Shown piece by piece: positions 1 through 10,206 of a stretch of 19,661 bases of DNA (the stretch's first letter is position 1; the number at the start of each line of letters is the position of its first letter). The translations under genes and the position numbers were made by a program. Under the pieces are notes generated by a model. That model saw only the letters and a list, made by a program, of their open reading frames with translations, was not told the origin of the DNA and ran no database searches. The DNA comes from Dirofilaria immitis (lineage: Eukaryota > Nematoda > Chromadorea > Rhabditida > Onchocercidae), in NCBI GenBank assembly GCA_024305405.1, contig JAKNDB010000052.1, forward strand, positions 1 to 19,661, in the 5' to 3' direction.

Positions 1-120
1 TATTTAATTAGAAATTAGAAAAAAATACTTAAAAATAATTTCCCACTAAATTTTTCATGTCCTATTACGCACAATTTATGCTAATAATAATTTTTCAAAA
101 TAATTTGATTTATAAAATAA

Positions 121-352
121 TTAAAATTTATTAGGAATTACTTTTAAATTTACGTCAAATATTTCATGCTATTCACGTTGTTGTAATTCAATATCTCGAC
201 GTTCATTTTAGGACATTCCACGTTCATAAACATAAATGCATCAATTAACGTATATACTATTAATATTTCAAGTGGTATTAATGGACGAAGACCAATCGTT
301 ATAAATGCGTGAATATTTTTAATTGCACGTGCTATAGGCATATTTTACACGT
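121..352 (-). other. Possible decayed coding fragment
   Basis: One frame is open from ATG 341-339 ([20 protein letters not shown]) to 150. An offset frame between 240 and 121 reads polar, helix-like codons ([12 protein letters not shown], then HEIFDVNLK) broken by TAA at 210-208 and TAG at 171-169. Relatively GC-rich codons for this region suggest an old coding piece, but no family is recognised and the ORFs could be chance. Confidence 0.15.
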
Positions 353-1052
353 AAATTTATCTATAATTTGCAAAACACTTTTTAATTTTATTTTATTCCA
401 TTTTTAAATATTCTTCGTTACACGTTTGACGCATACACTTATGCCATATTTTAATGAATTGTTGATACGTTTAAAATTAAATACTTAAAGTCATATATTT
501 ATGATCAATAAATTTACTATTTAAAATACAATTGATATGTTAACTAAATGAATGGATCATTTATGGCTTAAATTTGATGTATTTATAGTTGAAAAATAAT
601 GCAATTTTAAACGAATAAACGATTAGGAACCAAAGAATCAAATAATTCGATAATTTCAATGATCATTCTAAAATTATTCCAATTTTAAGAATAATTCTTA
701 TTATCAATAATTCGTCATTTAATTGTTCTATAAATAAAAGATCGTTTATAATAGAAATTAATATATAAAATTTATTTGATTAATAATTAAACCATTAGAA
801 TTGAAAACTATCATGGATAAATTTATTCATTAATCGATGTTTAATTAAAACTACATTGCTTTATCAATTACTACAAAACATGTAAATTTTTTTAATAGTT
901 AAAAAGCCATTTTGTTAAATGACTAAGTAATCTGATTTCAAATATTGTGATAATCTTTTTTAATTCGTTATTATTAAATTTAAACAGCATATGCTTTTTT
1001 AATGAATTATTCAATTAATATGCCTAAAAATTTATTTGTTATTACGTTTTTA

Positions 1053-1084
1053 TTAATTCGAATTAAGTAATTAATTCGAATTAA
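1053..1084. repeat. Two identical 14-bp palindromes
   Basis: TTAATTCGAATTAA occurs at 1053-1066 and again at 1071-1084, each a perfect palindrome, with centres 18 bases apart. It could be a paired dimer-binding site or cruciform-prone DNA, or simply AT-rich simple sequence. Confidence 0.6.
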
Positions 1085-1737
1085 TCAATTAATTAATTTG
1101 AAGCAGTTATTTTAAATTGAATTTTAACCGAAAAAAAATAGCAAAGAAAAATGAAGAAATCTAATTTAGAATGCTACTATTAATAAATTACAAAGAAAAA
1201 AAAATGAGTCGAAATTATGGCTAAAATTTGAAACATATTATTATTTAGAAAAATATCACTACCATATTTATAACTTTATTTGTCTAACAAAAATTGGAAA
1301 AATAAACAGAATAAAAAAAAAATAAGAAATCAATAAATGAATTGTATCAATCATCTGTTAAATACAGTATCAGTAAAAATTATTACGGTTGATCGTTTAT
1401 TCAATATTTATTAATTTTAAATTATCAAATCAAAATAGGTAATGACGATGAAAGAGGACGAAGCGTAATATTTGAAATGCTATAAATTGTAAGATGAAGT
1501 TTGAGAAAGAGAAAAAAAAGAGCCTTAGCTTTAACGAAAAACACAAAGTACTGATTGCTAATTTAAACTTTTCGCATATACTTTCATCGTTTTGATTTTC
1601 AACGAAATTTTTTTCTTTTTTTTGATAACGGAATAGTATGATGGGATAGGATTTGTTATTTACTCAAACAGAAAGGTCAAAGTAATAATATATCATTGAA
1701 CTATAAAATTTCATTTCAATACCAATGTAGTACAATA

Positions 1738-1992
1738 ATGCATGTAACAAGCATTTCTTGGTACAATGCAATGCAGTGCAAGCAATTAATACTCGCTAAT
1801 TTGCAGCAAGAGTTCAAGAAAAGTAATCTTGTTGTATACATTGCAATATTGCATGCATGCATTTTACAGATAATCATTATTGCTTTGATAATTTGTTGTA
1901 ATGAATTTTATCAACTTTACGATAAAGCAGTAATTATGATTAATGTTATGTTAGTATTACTAATACTGTTTCATGGTATTGCTTGGATTTAA
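1738..1992 (+). CDS. Possible small two-helix membrane protein
   Basis: ATG at 1738 opens 84 codons ending TAA at 1990-1992. The frame is open slightly further upstream but without an ATG. Predicted layout: an N-terminal amphipathic stretch (MQCKQLILANLQQEFKK), a hydrophobic helix of about 25 residues (VVYIAILHACILQIIIIALI plus following residues), a short polar turn with YQLYDK, and a second helix ending IAWI. Base composition is less AT-rich than its flanks. No homologue is recognised. A chance ORF of this length is not excluded in about 20 kb. Confidence 0.33.
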   Translation: MHVTSISWYNAMQCKQLILANLQQEFKKSNLVVYIAILHACILQIIIIALIICCNEFYQLYDKAVIMINVMLVLLILFHGIAWI

Positions 1993-2210
1993 TACGTAAT
2001 TTTTTCACAAATCGATGATTACTTTTATTGATAGGATAATATTCGGAAAATTTTGATAATACTTTATAATCGATGACGAAAATAGTCATAAATTAATAGT
2101 AATAGTTAGTATTTATTTCGATTAAACATAAAATATTAGCAATGATTATAATTGATGATTGATGCAGCGAATCATTGAATGTAACTAATAATAATTATAA
2201 AAACGATATG

Positions 2211-2229
2211 AATAATAATAATAATAATT
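2211..2229. repeat. AAT microsatellite
   Basis: About six uninterrupted AAT units. Confidence 0.75.
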
Positions 2230-2359
2230 AGGGAATTTCAAATAAAATAGTGATAACAAAATGATAACAGTCAATCACACAATAAACGAAGGATAGATAA
2301 AGAGTGCGTTACTCATCAAAGGGTTTTCTTGAATTATTGTTCAGTAAGGCCCAGCGTTA

Positions 2360-2606
2360 AACGATCGGTGTACAATCAGGCTCTCACGTCTAATAGAAAC
2401 AAAATCCTTTCCTCCTCCCGGAAAAAGCGAAAAATCTTTAAATGGTGAAACAATTTCTTCCTGTTAATATCAGCAACTACCAGTCCAATATACCTTGCCA
2501 AATATAATTATCTGTGAAACTTCAATCGTCCTCCCATATCAAGAAAGGGTTTTTCGTTTTTTTTTTTTAGACAGTAATACTAAATAGAATAGCGATAACG
2601 ATTATT
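2360..2606 (+). repeat. Dispersed repeat, copy 1
   Basis: This less AT-rich stretch aligns by eye, in opposite orientation, with about 12150-12440. Shared blocks include AGAAACAAAATC (from 2395), a CTTCCTC-like block followed by CGG, GTGAA.CAATT.CTTC.TGTT, AGCAACT.CC, ATATAATT.TCT.TGAA, and a final GATTATT. Divergence is considerable. Family unknown. It could be an old transposon or a conserved duplicated element. Confidence 0.55.
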
Positions 2607-3370
2607 GTTGTAACAAATCATCGAAAATATCAATTAAAGATTTTGAAAGCTAATAAAGAGAAATAATAATAATAATGGTAATAATGATAATATTAGCTTA
2701 TGTTATGCAGAAAATAATTATTAAGGAAATAATTTATGGTGAAGCAGATGATTAAAATTATTAATTAATCAATTATCGAAGTATAAAATGTAAATAAATT
2801 GATTGAAAATTATAATCAAAAAGTCAAATAGTCATAAATAATAAACTGATTGATAGTTAAACTTAAACAGGTATGTTAAGCAGTCTAAAGTAACGCTTAA
2901 CAGCTGTTAGTTGATAGATAAAAATTTATTTTTGTTTTATCTTTTAAAAAAGACTTTGAAATAGAAATTTGCAATATGCTTTATATTTTCCCTTTTTTCC
3001 TTTTCTTTACACTTTTTTCTTTTTTTTAATATAAAAAAATATTAATTTGTCTTTTAATTTTTTATTATTTCAACTTCCTACATTTTTTATATAAAATTTC
3101 TATTTCTTCGTATTTTTCATTTCTTTCTCAAATTTTTTTTCTTTTTCTGCTATTATTGTTTAAGAAAATTTTAAAAAGAAGAAATCTTAATCGATTTGTT
3201 TGATGCAACTGTTGTTTTTATAAATGATTATTTTACCATTTTTAACTTATTATCTTATCATTTGTTTTATAAAAATTGTTTTATTTAATTAAAATATCAT
3301 TTAAGCATTTTAAGGCCAATAATTTACCAAAATTTTTCCCGAAGAAAACAGTATGACTACTAATTTTAAT

Positions 3371-3457
3371 TTTAAAACATATTCCACTTTTAATGATGAG
3401 AGTTGATATTTTAATATATTCCACTTTTAATTTAAAACATATTCCACTTTTAATGAT
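3371..3457. repeat. 27-bp direct repeat with partial middle copy
   Basis: The same 27 bases (beginning TTTAAAACATATTCCACTTT) occur at 3371-3397 and 3431-3457, with a shorter related copy around 3410-3431. This is a small tandem array of uneven period. Confidence 0.75.
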
Positions 3458-4611
3458 AGATAAGAATTGATCGATTGATTAAATGGTAAATGAAGGAATT
3501 AAATTAAGCATAATTTAAGTTCAACTTTTTTTTTTAGCTTCTAATAAATAAATTATGTACAAAATGAAAAATCCGATGAGATTTATATGTTTCCAAAAAG
3601 AAATTTCCTTTTTTCTTTACATTTGTGATATATTGAGAAAACACACCTGTTTCCTTGATTTTATCTAGAAGAATAAAACTTTCTTGCAGTCTTTTTTACG
3701 TTATCAATTTAAAGTTATGATGAAAATATAAATACTTATAATTAGTTATGATTAGATTTTTGAGTAATCATTTCTCCGAAATATTATGTATAGTTATCAT
3801 GTGATATGAAAATGGATTTGATATAATTACATTAGATTAGTGAAAAAGAGTTCTGAAGCAAAAAATTTGAATTACAATAACTTTTCCAATCAAAATAGAA
3901 TTTGAATTATATTTCAGTGAATTAAATTATTTATTTGAATTGTTTTTGAATTTTTGAATTCCCTTTTGCAATATCATTTAGAGGAAGTAATATAGAAGTT
4001 TTTATTTCACCAATAAATAAAAAAATTAATTTTTTTCAACTTTTGTCAATATTTTCGAAGATTTAAAAAAAAAAAAAAAAGCTAAGCATTTTGACGACTT
4101 ACTTTAATTTGACATTTCCATCATGATAGCATTTCAATTTTACATAGTATGTTTAAAATAACGATCAAATAAAATGTTTCATAGGAAAGATTATCATTTA
4201 ATAATAAATTAAATGAAATAAAAATAAATAAATTGCAGTTCGGAGTTAATATCAGAATTCTTCATTGAATTTCACCAGAAATTTTATTAAATTTTAAAGA
4301 AGAAATTAAAATAAATTAGTATTTCTTGAAATTTCGATGAAGTTTGAGAAAGTTATTCTTAATAAAATTATAAATAATAATTTCGGAAAAAAATGCAGAA
4401 AAAAGAAAATTTAAAATTCTTAAAAAGAAAAATAAGAAATAGTTGAAATAAAATTTTTTTAATTCAAATGAAAGACGTTTAAAAAACGTTTAAAAATTTA
4501 AACATATCAAAATTTATGCAAGCAATTTTAAAAGTATTCGAATTTCAAAATATTAACTGACAATATTGAAATGAATTAGAATAAACGGATGTAATTAATA
4601 TATTATAATTT

Positions 4612-4617
4612 TTTATT
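4612..4617 (-). terminator. AATAAA polyadenylation signal
   Basis: AATAAA on the minus strand, about 55 bases past the stop of the KLHL10-like gene. Position and orientation fit its mRNA 3' end, although chance matches are common in such AT-rich DNA. Confidence 0.45.
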
Positions 4618-4670
4618 GTTATTATTATAATTACATCGTATAAAAATTTATATTTTTTTAATTTAAAATT

Positions 4671-4974
4671 TCAGTCCAGATCATCATTTATTGGTACTAT
4701 TTTAAGATTGCTAATTTCCGATGATTCTGATGATTCTGTATTACTTGACGTATTATGACCATCTCTTGATTTTTTGCTTGCATTATATAGCAATTGAACT
4801 GGATCAGGCCAAGCTATTAAAAGTGCTACACGTAAAGCACTACGTGGTACTGATATATCGCAAATTCTTTCCCATTTCTTTCCGTCAAAACGTATCACCG
4901 TTTTAATCACTGATATATTATAACCGCCAATAGCATAGAAATAATTTCCCATTTTGCACATTCCAAAATTTGAT
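4671..4974 (-). pseudogene. KLHL10-like exon 12: kelch blade 6 and C-terminus
   Basis: Acceptor TTGTTAG. A split Arg codon gives RSNFGMCKMGNYFYAIGGYN, then KWERICDISVPRSALRVALL, and a Ser- and Asn-rich acidic tail ending at TGA 4673-4671. RSNFG and RSAL at these two points are typical of KLHL10. Intact. Confidence 0.83.
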
Positions 4975-5339
4975 CTAACAATAATGAATTTAATAAAAAA
5001 TTAAGAAAGTAATTTTGCTTAACATAAGTTAATAATTTTATTTATTATTTTATACCGACAAAACTAATAGCAAAATTTCAATAAAATTATAAAAGATAAA
5101 AGCCTAAACATATATCATTAAAGTTAAAGTGATTTGTGCTATTAAAAATTTCAATTTTTATTTAATTTCTGATATTTATTTGTTGCTAATTAAAAATGAA
5201 AATTTTTAGCATTTTACCTAAATTGATAATCAGAAATAATTTTTAATACTTCGCTAACATTTGCAATAAATAAAATCTGATAAAAATTTAGAGGAAAAAA
5301 AGAAATTCAAACATGTGAAATATTTCAAAAATTTCTTAC

Positions 5340-5475
5340 CTTGGCAATGGCATTGGTTCGACGCTTACTGTATGAGTACTTCTAATTCGTAAGATTTCGG
5401 TACTATTTAATCGATTGTTACCATCAAATCCACCAGCGATTAGCATGAAATCTGTATCCGCAGCACATGCCAAAC
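5340..5475 (-). pseudogene. KLHL10-like exon 11: kelch blade 5
   Basis: Acceptor ATTCCTAG was chosen over the nearby TTTAG at 5488-5487, because only it joins exon 10 in phase and gives RSGLACAADTDFMLIAGGFDG with the family's spacing. Donor is GTAAGA. The second half of the blade lacks the usual Trp. Intact frame. Confidence 0.78.
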
Positions 5476-5892
5476 CTAGGAATATGATAGGCCCTAAAGC
5501 AATAGGCTTTGATTTTAAATAACTTAAAAATTTCCTTTTATTTTTCCTTTTACTTCCATCATGCAAAACTCAAATATAGATTATATTTAGGGAGTTGCAA
5601 AAGCTAATTAAGCATTTATCTCAAAAACCAGAAATGAATAAGGCCGAATATATCTTTGTTTAAAATCACCAATTAAATTATGTAAAAATTTAAATTATTC
5701 GTTTACAAATAGAACAATTTTCTGAACAAGTATTACTTGGCGATAGAAAAAAATCTGTTAAATGAGATATGTGAACAGAAAGATTTTTAAAATATTTTAC
5801 GGCACGCTAAATTAGCAATTTGCGAAATTTAATTCAAAATGGTAAATTTTTATTTCAATACAAATAAAACCTCTATTGGAATAATTATTTAC

Positions 5893-6056
5893 CGGATCTC
5901 GGTGAATTCATATGTGCAATCTCAGTCCAAATGTCCATTTCCGGTATGTACATTTCAACAGTTTACAATACGGTTTCACCGGTATATCCACCAGCAATGT
6001 ACATTTTACCACTCATTGCATATGCTGCCGCGTCAGATCGCCTTTGAATCATATTT
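5893..6056 (-). pseudogene. KLHL10-like exon 10: kelch blade 4 with stop
   Basis: Acceptor GATTACAAG, donor GTAAAT. It encodes QRRSDAAAYAMSGKMYIAGG, then TAA at 5965-5963, then TVEMYIPEMDIWTEI in the same frame and PRSG at the end. The stop sits where other blades carry a variable residue before the T/S-V/A-E motif, so a single C-to-T change of CAA is the simplest origin. Without it the blade would be complete. Confidence 0.82.
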
Positions 6057-6187
6057 CTTGTAATCAATAATTTGAAGATTATACACTTTGCTTGAATTAT
6101 CTTCAAATTTCGCAAAATTTAATTTTTCTTATTAAATGATAGCAATAAAAAGTAATGTAATAATAATTAATAACGTAATCCAATAAC

Positions 6188-6310
6188 CGGATTTTTGTCC
6201 ATTGATTTTTATGAGCATCATATATTTCAGCAGTTCGAAGTCTAGAACGACCATCTGAACCACCAGCAACAATAATTGTACCATTAATTTCACATGCTGA
6301 TATATAGCAT
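6188..6310 (-). pseudogene. KLHL10-like exon 9: kelch blade 3
   Basis: Acceptor ATTTTTGCAG, donor GTTATT. The first base completes an Arg codon, giving RCYISACEINGTIIVAGG and then RLRTAEIYDAHKNQWTKI. This closely follows the KLHL10 blade that begins RCYVSV. Intact. Confidence 0.82.
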
Positions 6311-7002
6311 CTGCAAAAATTTTATTTTTCATTTCAATTAATCTGATCCGGTCATTGAAAAAAAAAAAAGTATTCAATAGATAGGAAAAAGAAAGTATAG
6401 ATCAAATATGTTTATATAGATAAAATCTTGATAGATTGAGTTAAAAGAGAAAAGATCAAATTAATTCTTGAATAAATCAAGAAAAGAATGGATAAATGAA
6501 GAAAAGAGTGGATTAAAAAAAGTTAAAACAGCCAAAAAAGATGATCAGATTTATGCATACTATGTATAATTTGAAAAGTAGATGAAGTTAGCGCAAATAA
6601 ATCAAATTAATTAAATGGATTAGAAAATAAATAAAAAAATTAAGTAGATCAAAAAATATATTCATATGGATAAAAATATCAAATTAAATAAGAAACAGTC
6701 AAATTAAAAAGTAGATCGAAAAGCAAATTAGATGCATTTTCATATGGATGAAACTTAAAAGCTGAATCAATTTAGCTTTATTAAATTAGTAACAGTTCGA
6801 ATTATTTAACTGAAAAGACAGAATATTAAGATATCACTTTATAAGAATATTATAATCATCACGCAAATCTAACGCATATTTTTAGATACTACAAAGTACA
6901 GTATTCAATTTGACGATCATATCATTTTTGTTGAAAATGTACTGTAATATATGATAAATTGTAATGGTTTAATAGTTTCATGTAAAATAAAATACTTATC
7001 TA

Positions 7003-7110
7003 AGCATGATGCATTGGAGCTAATTCATACCATTTCTTTGTTTCGCTATCATAGCAGCGCACTGTATTGAAATATTGCGTTCCTTCGAAACTACCAATAA
7101 TATACATTTT
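7003..7110 (-). pseudogene. KLHL10-like exon 8: kelch blade 2, broken 3' end
   Basis: Acceptor ATATTTAG. 36 codons encode KMYIIGSFEG, then FNTVRCYDS and KWYELAPMHH, a full kelch blade whose usual GG doublet is GS. The frame then hits TAG at 7002-7000. The following bases read ATAAGT where a GTAAGT donor would be expected, and no GT lies at the position that would give the phase needed by exon 9. The 3' boundary is therefore approximate. Confidence 0.75.
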
Positions 7111-7235
7111 CTAAATATAATATTAATATTTGAAATTTAAAAAATAATGAAATCAATTTCCTTGCTATTGTAAACTTGAATTAATATCTACTAATTTTTT
7201 CATAATTAATTGATCATTTCGTAGTAAAATTTTAC

Positions 7236-7503
7236 ATTATTTATAACGATGCATTCATGATAAGCCACTTTACGATTATCTTCAAGCATTTCAACACGTC
7301 GCCACTTATTATCATTAATATCTAGTATTTCAACAATATTTGATGGTCCACTTTTTTCCCATCCACCAATAACTATTAACAAATCACGCTGAATTCTTGG
7401 TTTGGTTTTCATTGACCATATCAGTATTTTGATCATCGATAATGTTAATTTTGAAATGTATAAGATCCTTTTTAATTTCGTCTTTCTGAAGTTCTTTAAT
7501 TTC
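7236..7503 (-). pseudogene. KLHL10-like exon 7: linker and kelch blade 1, +1 frameshift
   Basis: Acceptor AAAAGCAG and donor GTAAAA. The frame entering from exon 6 reads a charged linker (EIKELQKDEIKKDL) and stops at TGA 7386-7384. The blade (LLIVIGGWEKSG, then KWRRVEML and AYHECIVINN) is in the frame reached by dropping one base. The exon is 268 bases against an expected 267, so one base has been gained (or two lost) somewhere in about 7384-7503, most likely near the run-rich 7395-7410. The blade joins exon 8 in frame. Confidence 0.75.
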
Positions 7504-7655
7504 CTGCTTTTGCTTTTATTTTCTTCAAATTTGATATCAAAAAATTAGCCTTTTTAAATTCAATACTGTGCAACGAAATATGTGGACAAATTTTGCTAAA
7601 TATTATTGTTGTATTTGTAAATCTGCAGATACAACTATTTCATGCTACTTTATGG

Positions 7656-7678
7656 ATATATATATATATATATATATA
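7656..7678. repeat. TA microsatellite
   Basis: About eleven TA units inside intron 6 of the KLHL10-like gene. Confidence 0.8.
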
Positions 7679-7959
7679 CATTATTTCAATAAAGAATAGA
7701 AATTTATTAGTTTGTTTTAGAAATTAACAATTTACTTCTCAAAAGTTTTTGGAAATTGTCAATTATGATGTTTTGTTTTTCTTATTAATTAAGCTTATTT
7801 TAGTTTTTTTATATTATATTATCAGCAATCGTAAATTATTGTAATTTATAATATGATCATTTTCATAGTAAATTATAAATCACGAAATAAAAATTATTGT
7901 TGATTTCTCATATCAATTATTTGTTATTCTCCATTTTGTTATGCATTTGAATGAATAAA

Positions 7960-8110
7960 AACTAATGGCAATAATAAAAATAATGAGAATAATAAAACAA
8001 TAATAATAAAGATAAAGATAGTAATGACAATAATAATAATAATAATAATAATATCAATAACAGCAGCAGCAATAACAATAATGACAATAGTCACAATGAC
8101 AGTAGTTATT
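7960..8110. repeat. AAT/CAA-rich low-complexity tract
   Basis: Intronic tract with about eight AAT units at 8029-8052, flanked by degenerate AAT, GATAA and CAGCAG units. Confidence 0.7.
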
Positions 8111-8208
8111 TTTAATAATAATAGTAGGAATGGACAAAAAAAAATTGAGCATGAAATTACAATTTAAATTAGCATTAAATTAAGGTAAAAATTAGAAGTT
8201 TACTAAAC

Positions 8209-8322
8209 CTGTTCGTCACTCAGTAAATTATAACGAATAGATTTTAATAACTGTCGATAATACGGTATATGTTTCTTGCGATCTATTGAAATCCATCGCT
8301 TAAGAAGAATCCAAACATCCAT
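8209..8322 (-). pseudogene. KLHL10-like exon 6: BACK end
   Basis: A phase-0 exon of 38 codons after acceptor TAATTTAG, ending CAG before GTTTAG. It encodes VWILLKRWIS and then QLLKSIRYNLLS, the clearest BACK signature in the gene (vf.alkrWi, then LL..iR..LL). Intact. Confidence 0.8.
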
Positions 8323-8530
8323 CTAAATTATATAAAAAGTAATTAATATCATTTTCAATCATTTTTTTAATTGAAAAATTATAAATTTTATAAATTTCAC
8401 TTTACATTATTTGAATCAATAAATGTTTTTATTAGTTAAAAAATATAACATTAAAATTTTATGCCATAATATTTAGACCAACAGATATTTTCCACTTATT
8501 AAAATTAAAATGTAGGCATTAAATATATAC

Positions 8531-8658
8531 CTTATCATTTATTTTTAGTAAATCATCATTCAAAATTTCAAATAAATTGTCACTTTTGAGGCGAAAAAAT
8601 CAAGATTATGACCGTTATTTATGGATGCATTAACAGTATACAATACATATTCGAAAGC
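8531..8658 (-). pseudogene. KLHL10-like exon 5: BACK middle with -1 frameshift
   Basis: Acceptor GAATTGTAG and donor GTATAT. The exon is 128 bases where phase 0 to phase 0 needs 129. It starts AFEYVLY, matching the BACK segment A.xyIl, and runs to DFFASK in one frame. The continuation NLFEILNDDLLKIND is in another frame. One extra A in the run of four opposite 8584-8587 rejoins them, which points to a one-base deletion in a homopolymer. Confidence 0.74.
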
Positions 8659-8780
8659 CTACAATTCAAATAAATCAAATGTTAAAAGATAACGATATTG
8701 ATATTTGCTTTGTTGGATAATAAAAAAAAAGAAGTTGTTGTTTTTATTTCTTTTTAAATAAAACAAAAATTTAACTTAAC

Positions 8781-8909
8781 TTTTTTTATATTGTCAGCTA
8801 AATATTTGGTATACATCCGCTATACGGCAATACAATTTTCCTCATTAATACTATCAATAAAATTTTGCACAACAAATCGTGTTACGTTTTCTAATTTCCA
8901 ATCATTTGG
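8781..8909 (-). pseudogene. KLHL10-like exon 4: BTB-BACK junction with stop
   Basis: A phase-0 exon of exactly 43 codons, acceptor AATTTTAG and donor GTTAAG. It contains the family motif around ENCI (residues NEENCIAV), where KLHL proteins read PENCIGI. TAG follows immediately at 8822-8820, in frame. The codons after it (RMYTKYLAD) continue the BACK helix in the same frame, so the exon boundaries are right and the stop is a point change. Confidence 0.75.
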
Positions 8910-9053
8910 CTAAAATTTGTATTTTCAAAAATTTAAAAATTTTTACAACAAAACTATTTGAAATTTGAAAAAAGATTGAACGTTTTAGCATACAAATTCC
9001 GATCTATAATTAGCTAACTTTTTTTTTTTTTTGGAAACACTGAAAGCGATAAC

Positions 9054-9075
9054 AATTATCAATTATCAATTATCA
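9054..9075. repeat. 7-bp tandem repeat
   Basis: Three units of AATTATC in an intron of the KLHL10-like gene. Confidence 0.65.
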
Positions 9076-9394
9076 ATGAGAAATCTGAGAAAACTTTGTA
9101 ATTTTCAAAACTACAAAAAATATTAATGATTGAAACTTGTAATTTTAATTCATTAATAATTTTTTTCGCATTAGAAACATCGAATAAGTAGTATGGTCAA
9201 TGATTGATATTATGAATCGCTTTTTACATTGAAGTGTATGTTGAAGTCACATACAGACGTAGAAAAATTTTTCATCAAATTTCAACAAAATTATCAAATA
9301 GTTTTATTGTTAATACTGGAGCATAAATGACAATGCTCGATTAGAATTATAAAATATAAAAAACAACATTCAAAAATGAGAGACATTGATATAC

Positions 9395-9475
9395 CATTTT
9401 AAGTATTCGTTCTAATTGAAGCCAATCTTTGACATTGATATTTTCATATTTTAGAGCATAAAATATTTCTTTTAT
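9395..9475 (-). pseudogene. KLHL10-like exon 3: BTB end
   Basis: An 81-base, phase-0 exon between acceptor CACTTCCAG and donor GTATAT. Its 27 codons match the BTB segment around the typical LLxYxYT motif (here FYALKYENINV), followed by the helix leading to the BACK domain. Intact. Confidence 0.75.
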
Positions 9476-9620
9476 CTGGAAGTGCAATTAATCAATCTCA
9501 ATTTTATTTAAATTTCTCGATCTTTCTAGCGAACAAAAAAATAATCATTTCCTTACAAATGTGAAATGTTATGTTATTGATATATAAATTTAGTAACTAT
9601 CAAATTTTTAAATAATTTAC

Positions 9621-9735
9621 AATATCAATTGGAATTGAAGTATGTATCGTATATTGCTGTGTTGTTTCATTAAAATGCATTGAAGGAATAAGGTAGGGAC
9701 AACGACGTTCGATAAATCTAATGTTTAATCGGTAC
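9621..9735 (-). pseudogene. KLHL10-like exon 2: BTB middle
   Basis: Acceptor TTTTTCCAG and donor GTAAAT flank the exon. Its first base completes an Arg codon from exon 1. It encodes residues 48-85, covering the part of BTB that normally reads FxAHRxVLAxxSxYF. The pattern is recognisable (RFIERRCPYL) but diverged, with the usual His missing. The exon itself is intact. Confidence 0.72.
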
Positions 9736-10206
9736 CTGGAAAAATACCTATTTTAACTACATGATTTATTTTGGACGATATAGTATCGCACATACAGTAA
9801 TTATAAATTTATTAATTAATATTTAACTATTTTAATAAGTAATGATAAACAATCATGAGAAGCATCTCTGTTTGTCGCAAATTATCAACAACATTGCAAA
9901 TTATAACAAATTATACTTGTCTTTCACTAATAAATACAGTACTATAAACTGCCATGAAATACACCGTTTACTTTTATCCTTAATAAACGATGATACTTTA
10001 AATTACTAACAAATTAATTAGCAATATTCTCGAATGTTTTTATGCTATGAATAAGGAGAAAATAAGTCAGATTTAGCAATTTGAATTTTAAGAAATACAG
10101 ATATTCGACTCGATTATGACAGGCTAAATTACGGTATATAAGAAATGACCAAAGCATCCTTCACTTTCTACTTTATTTGTCCTTCATTAATATAATATAT
10201 TCTTAC

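Larger units (their letters stand above)
1..1737. other. AT-rich non-coding stretch
   Basis: Apart from the doubtful fragment near 121-352 and the twin palindromes at 1053-1084, I see no gene, RNA gene or long repeat here. Composition is strongly AT-rich with many short A and T runs. Confidence 0.5.
1993..4611. other. AT-rich intergenic stretch with repeats
   Basis: No gene is supported. It contains an AAT microsatellite (2211-2229), the plus-orientation arm of an inverted dispersed repeat (about 2360-2606), a T-rich tract (2990-3140) and short direct repeats (3371-3457). Confidence 0.5.

Noticed and set aside
2351..2479. Minus-strand open stretch after an ACAG acceptor, looking like a terminal exon
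   Set aside because: It lies inside the dispersed repeat shared with 12150-12440, has no partner exons and is not conserved as a frame in the other copy.
4721..4906. Plus-strand ORF of 61 codons
   Set aside because: Antisense shadow of KLHL10-like exon 12.
5839..6063. Plus-strand ORF of 74 codons
   Set aside because: Antisense shadow of KLHL10-like exon 10.
6132..6377. 81-codon minus-strand ORF rich in hydrophobic residues
   Set aside because: It is an out-of-frame shadow of kelch exon 9 running through its splice sites.
5963..8822. Reassigned TAA/TAG codons (ciliate-like code) as the reason for in-frame stops
   Set aside because: The intact exons of both genes otherwise avoid TAA and TAG, the third stop coincides with a broken splice site, and separate frameshifts exist that a code change would not explain.
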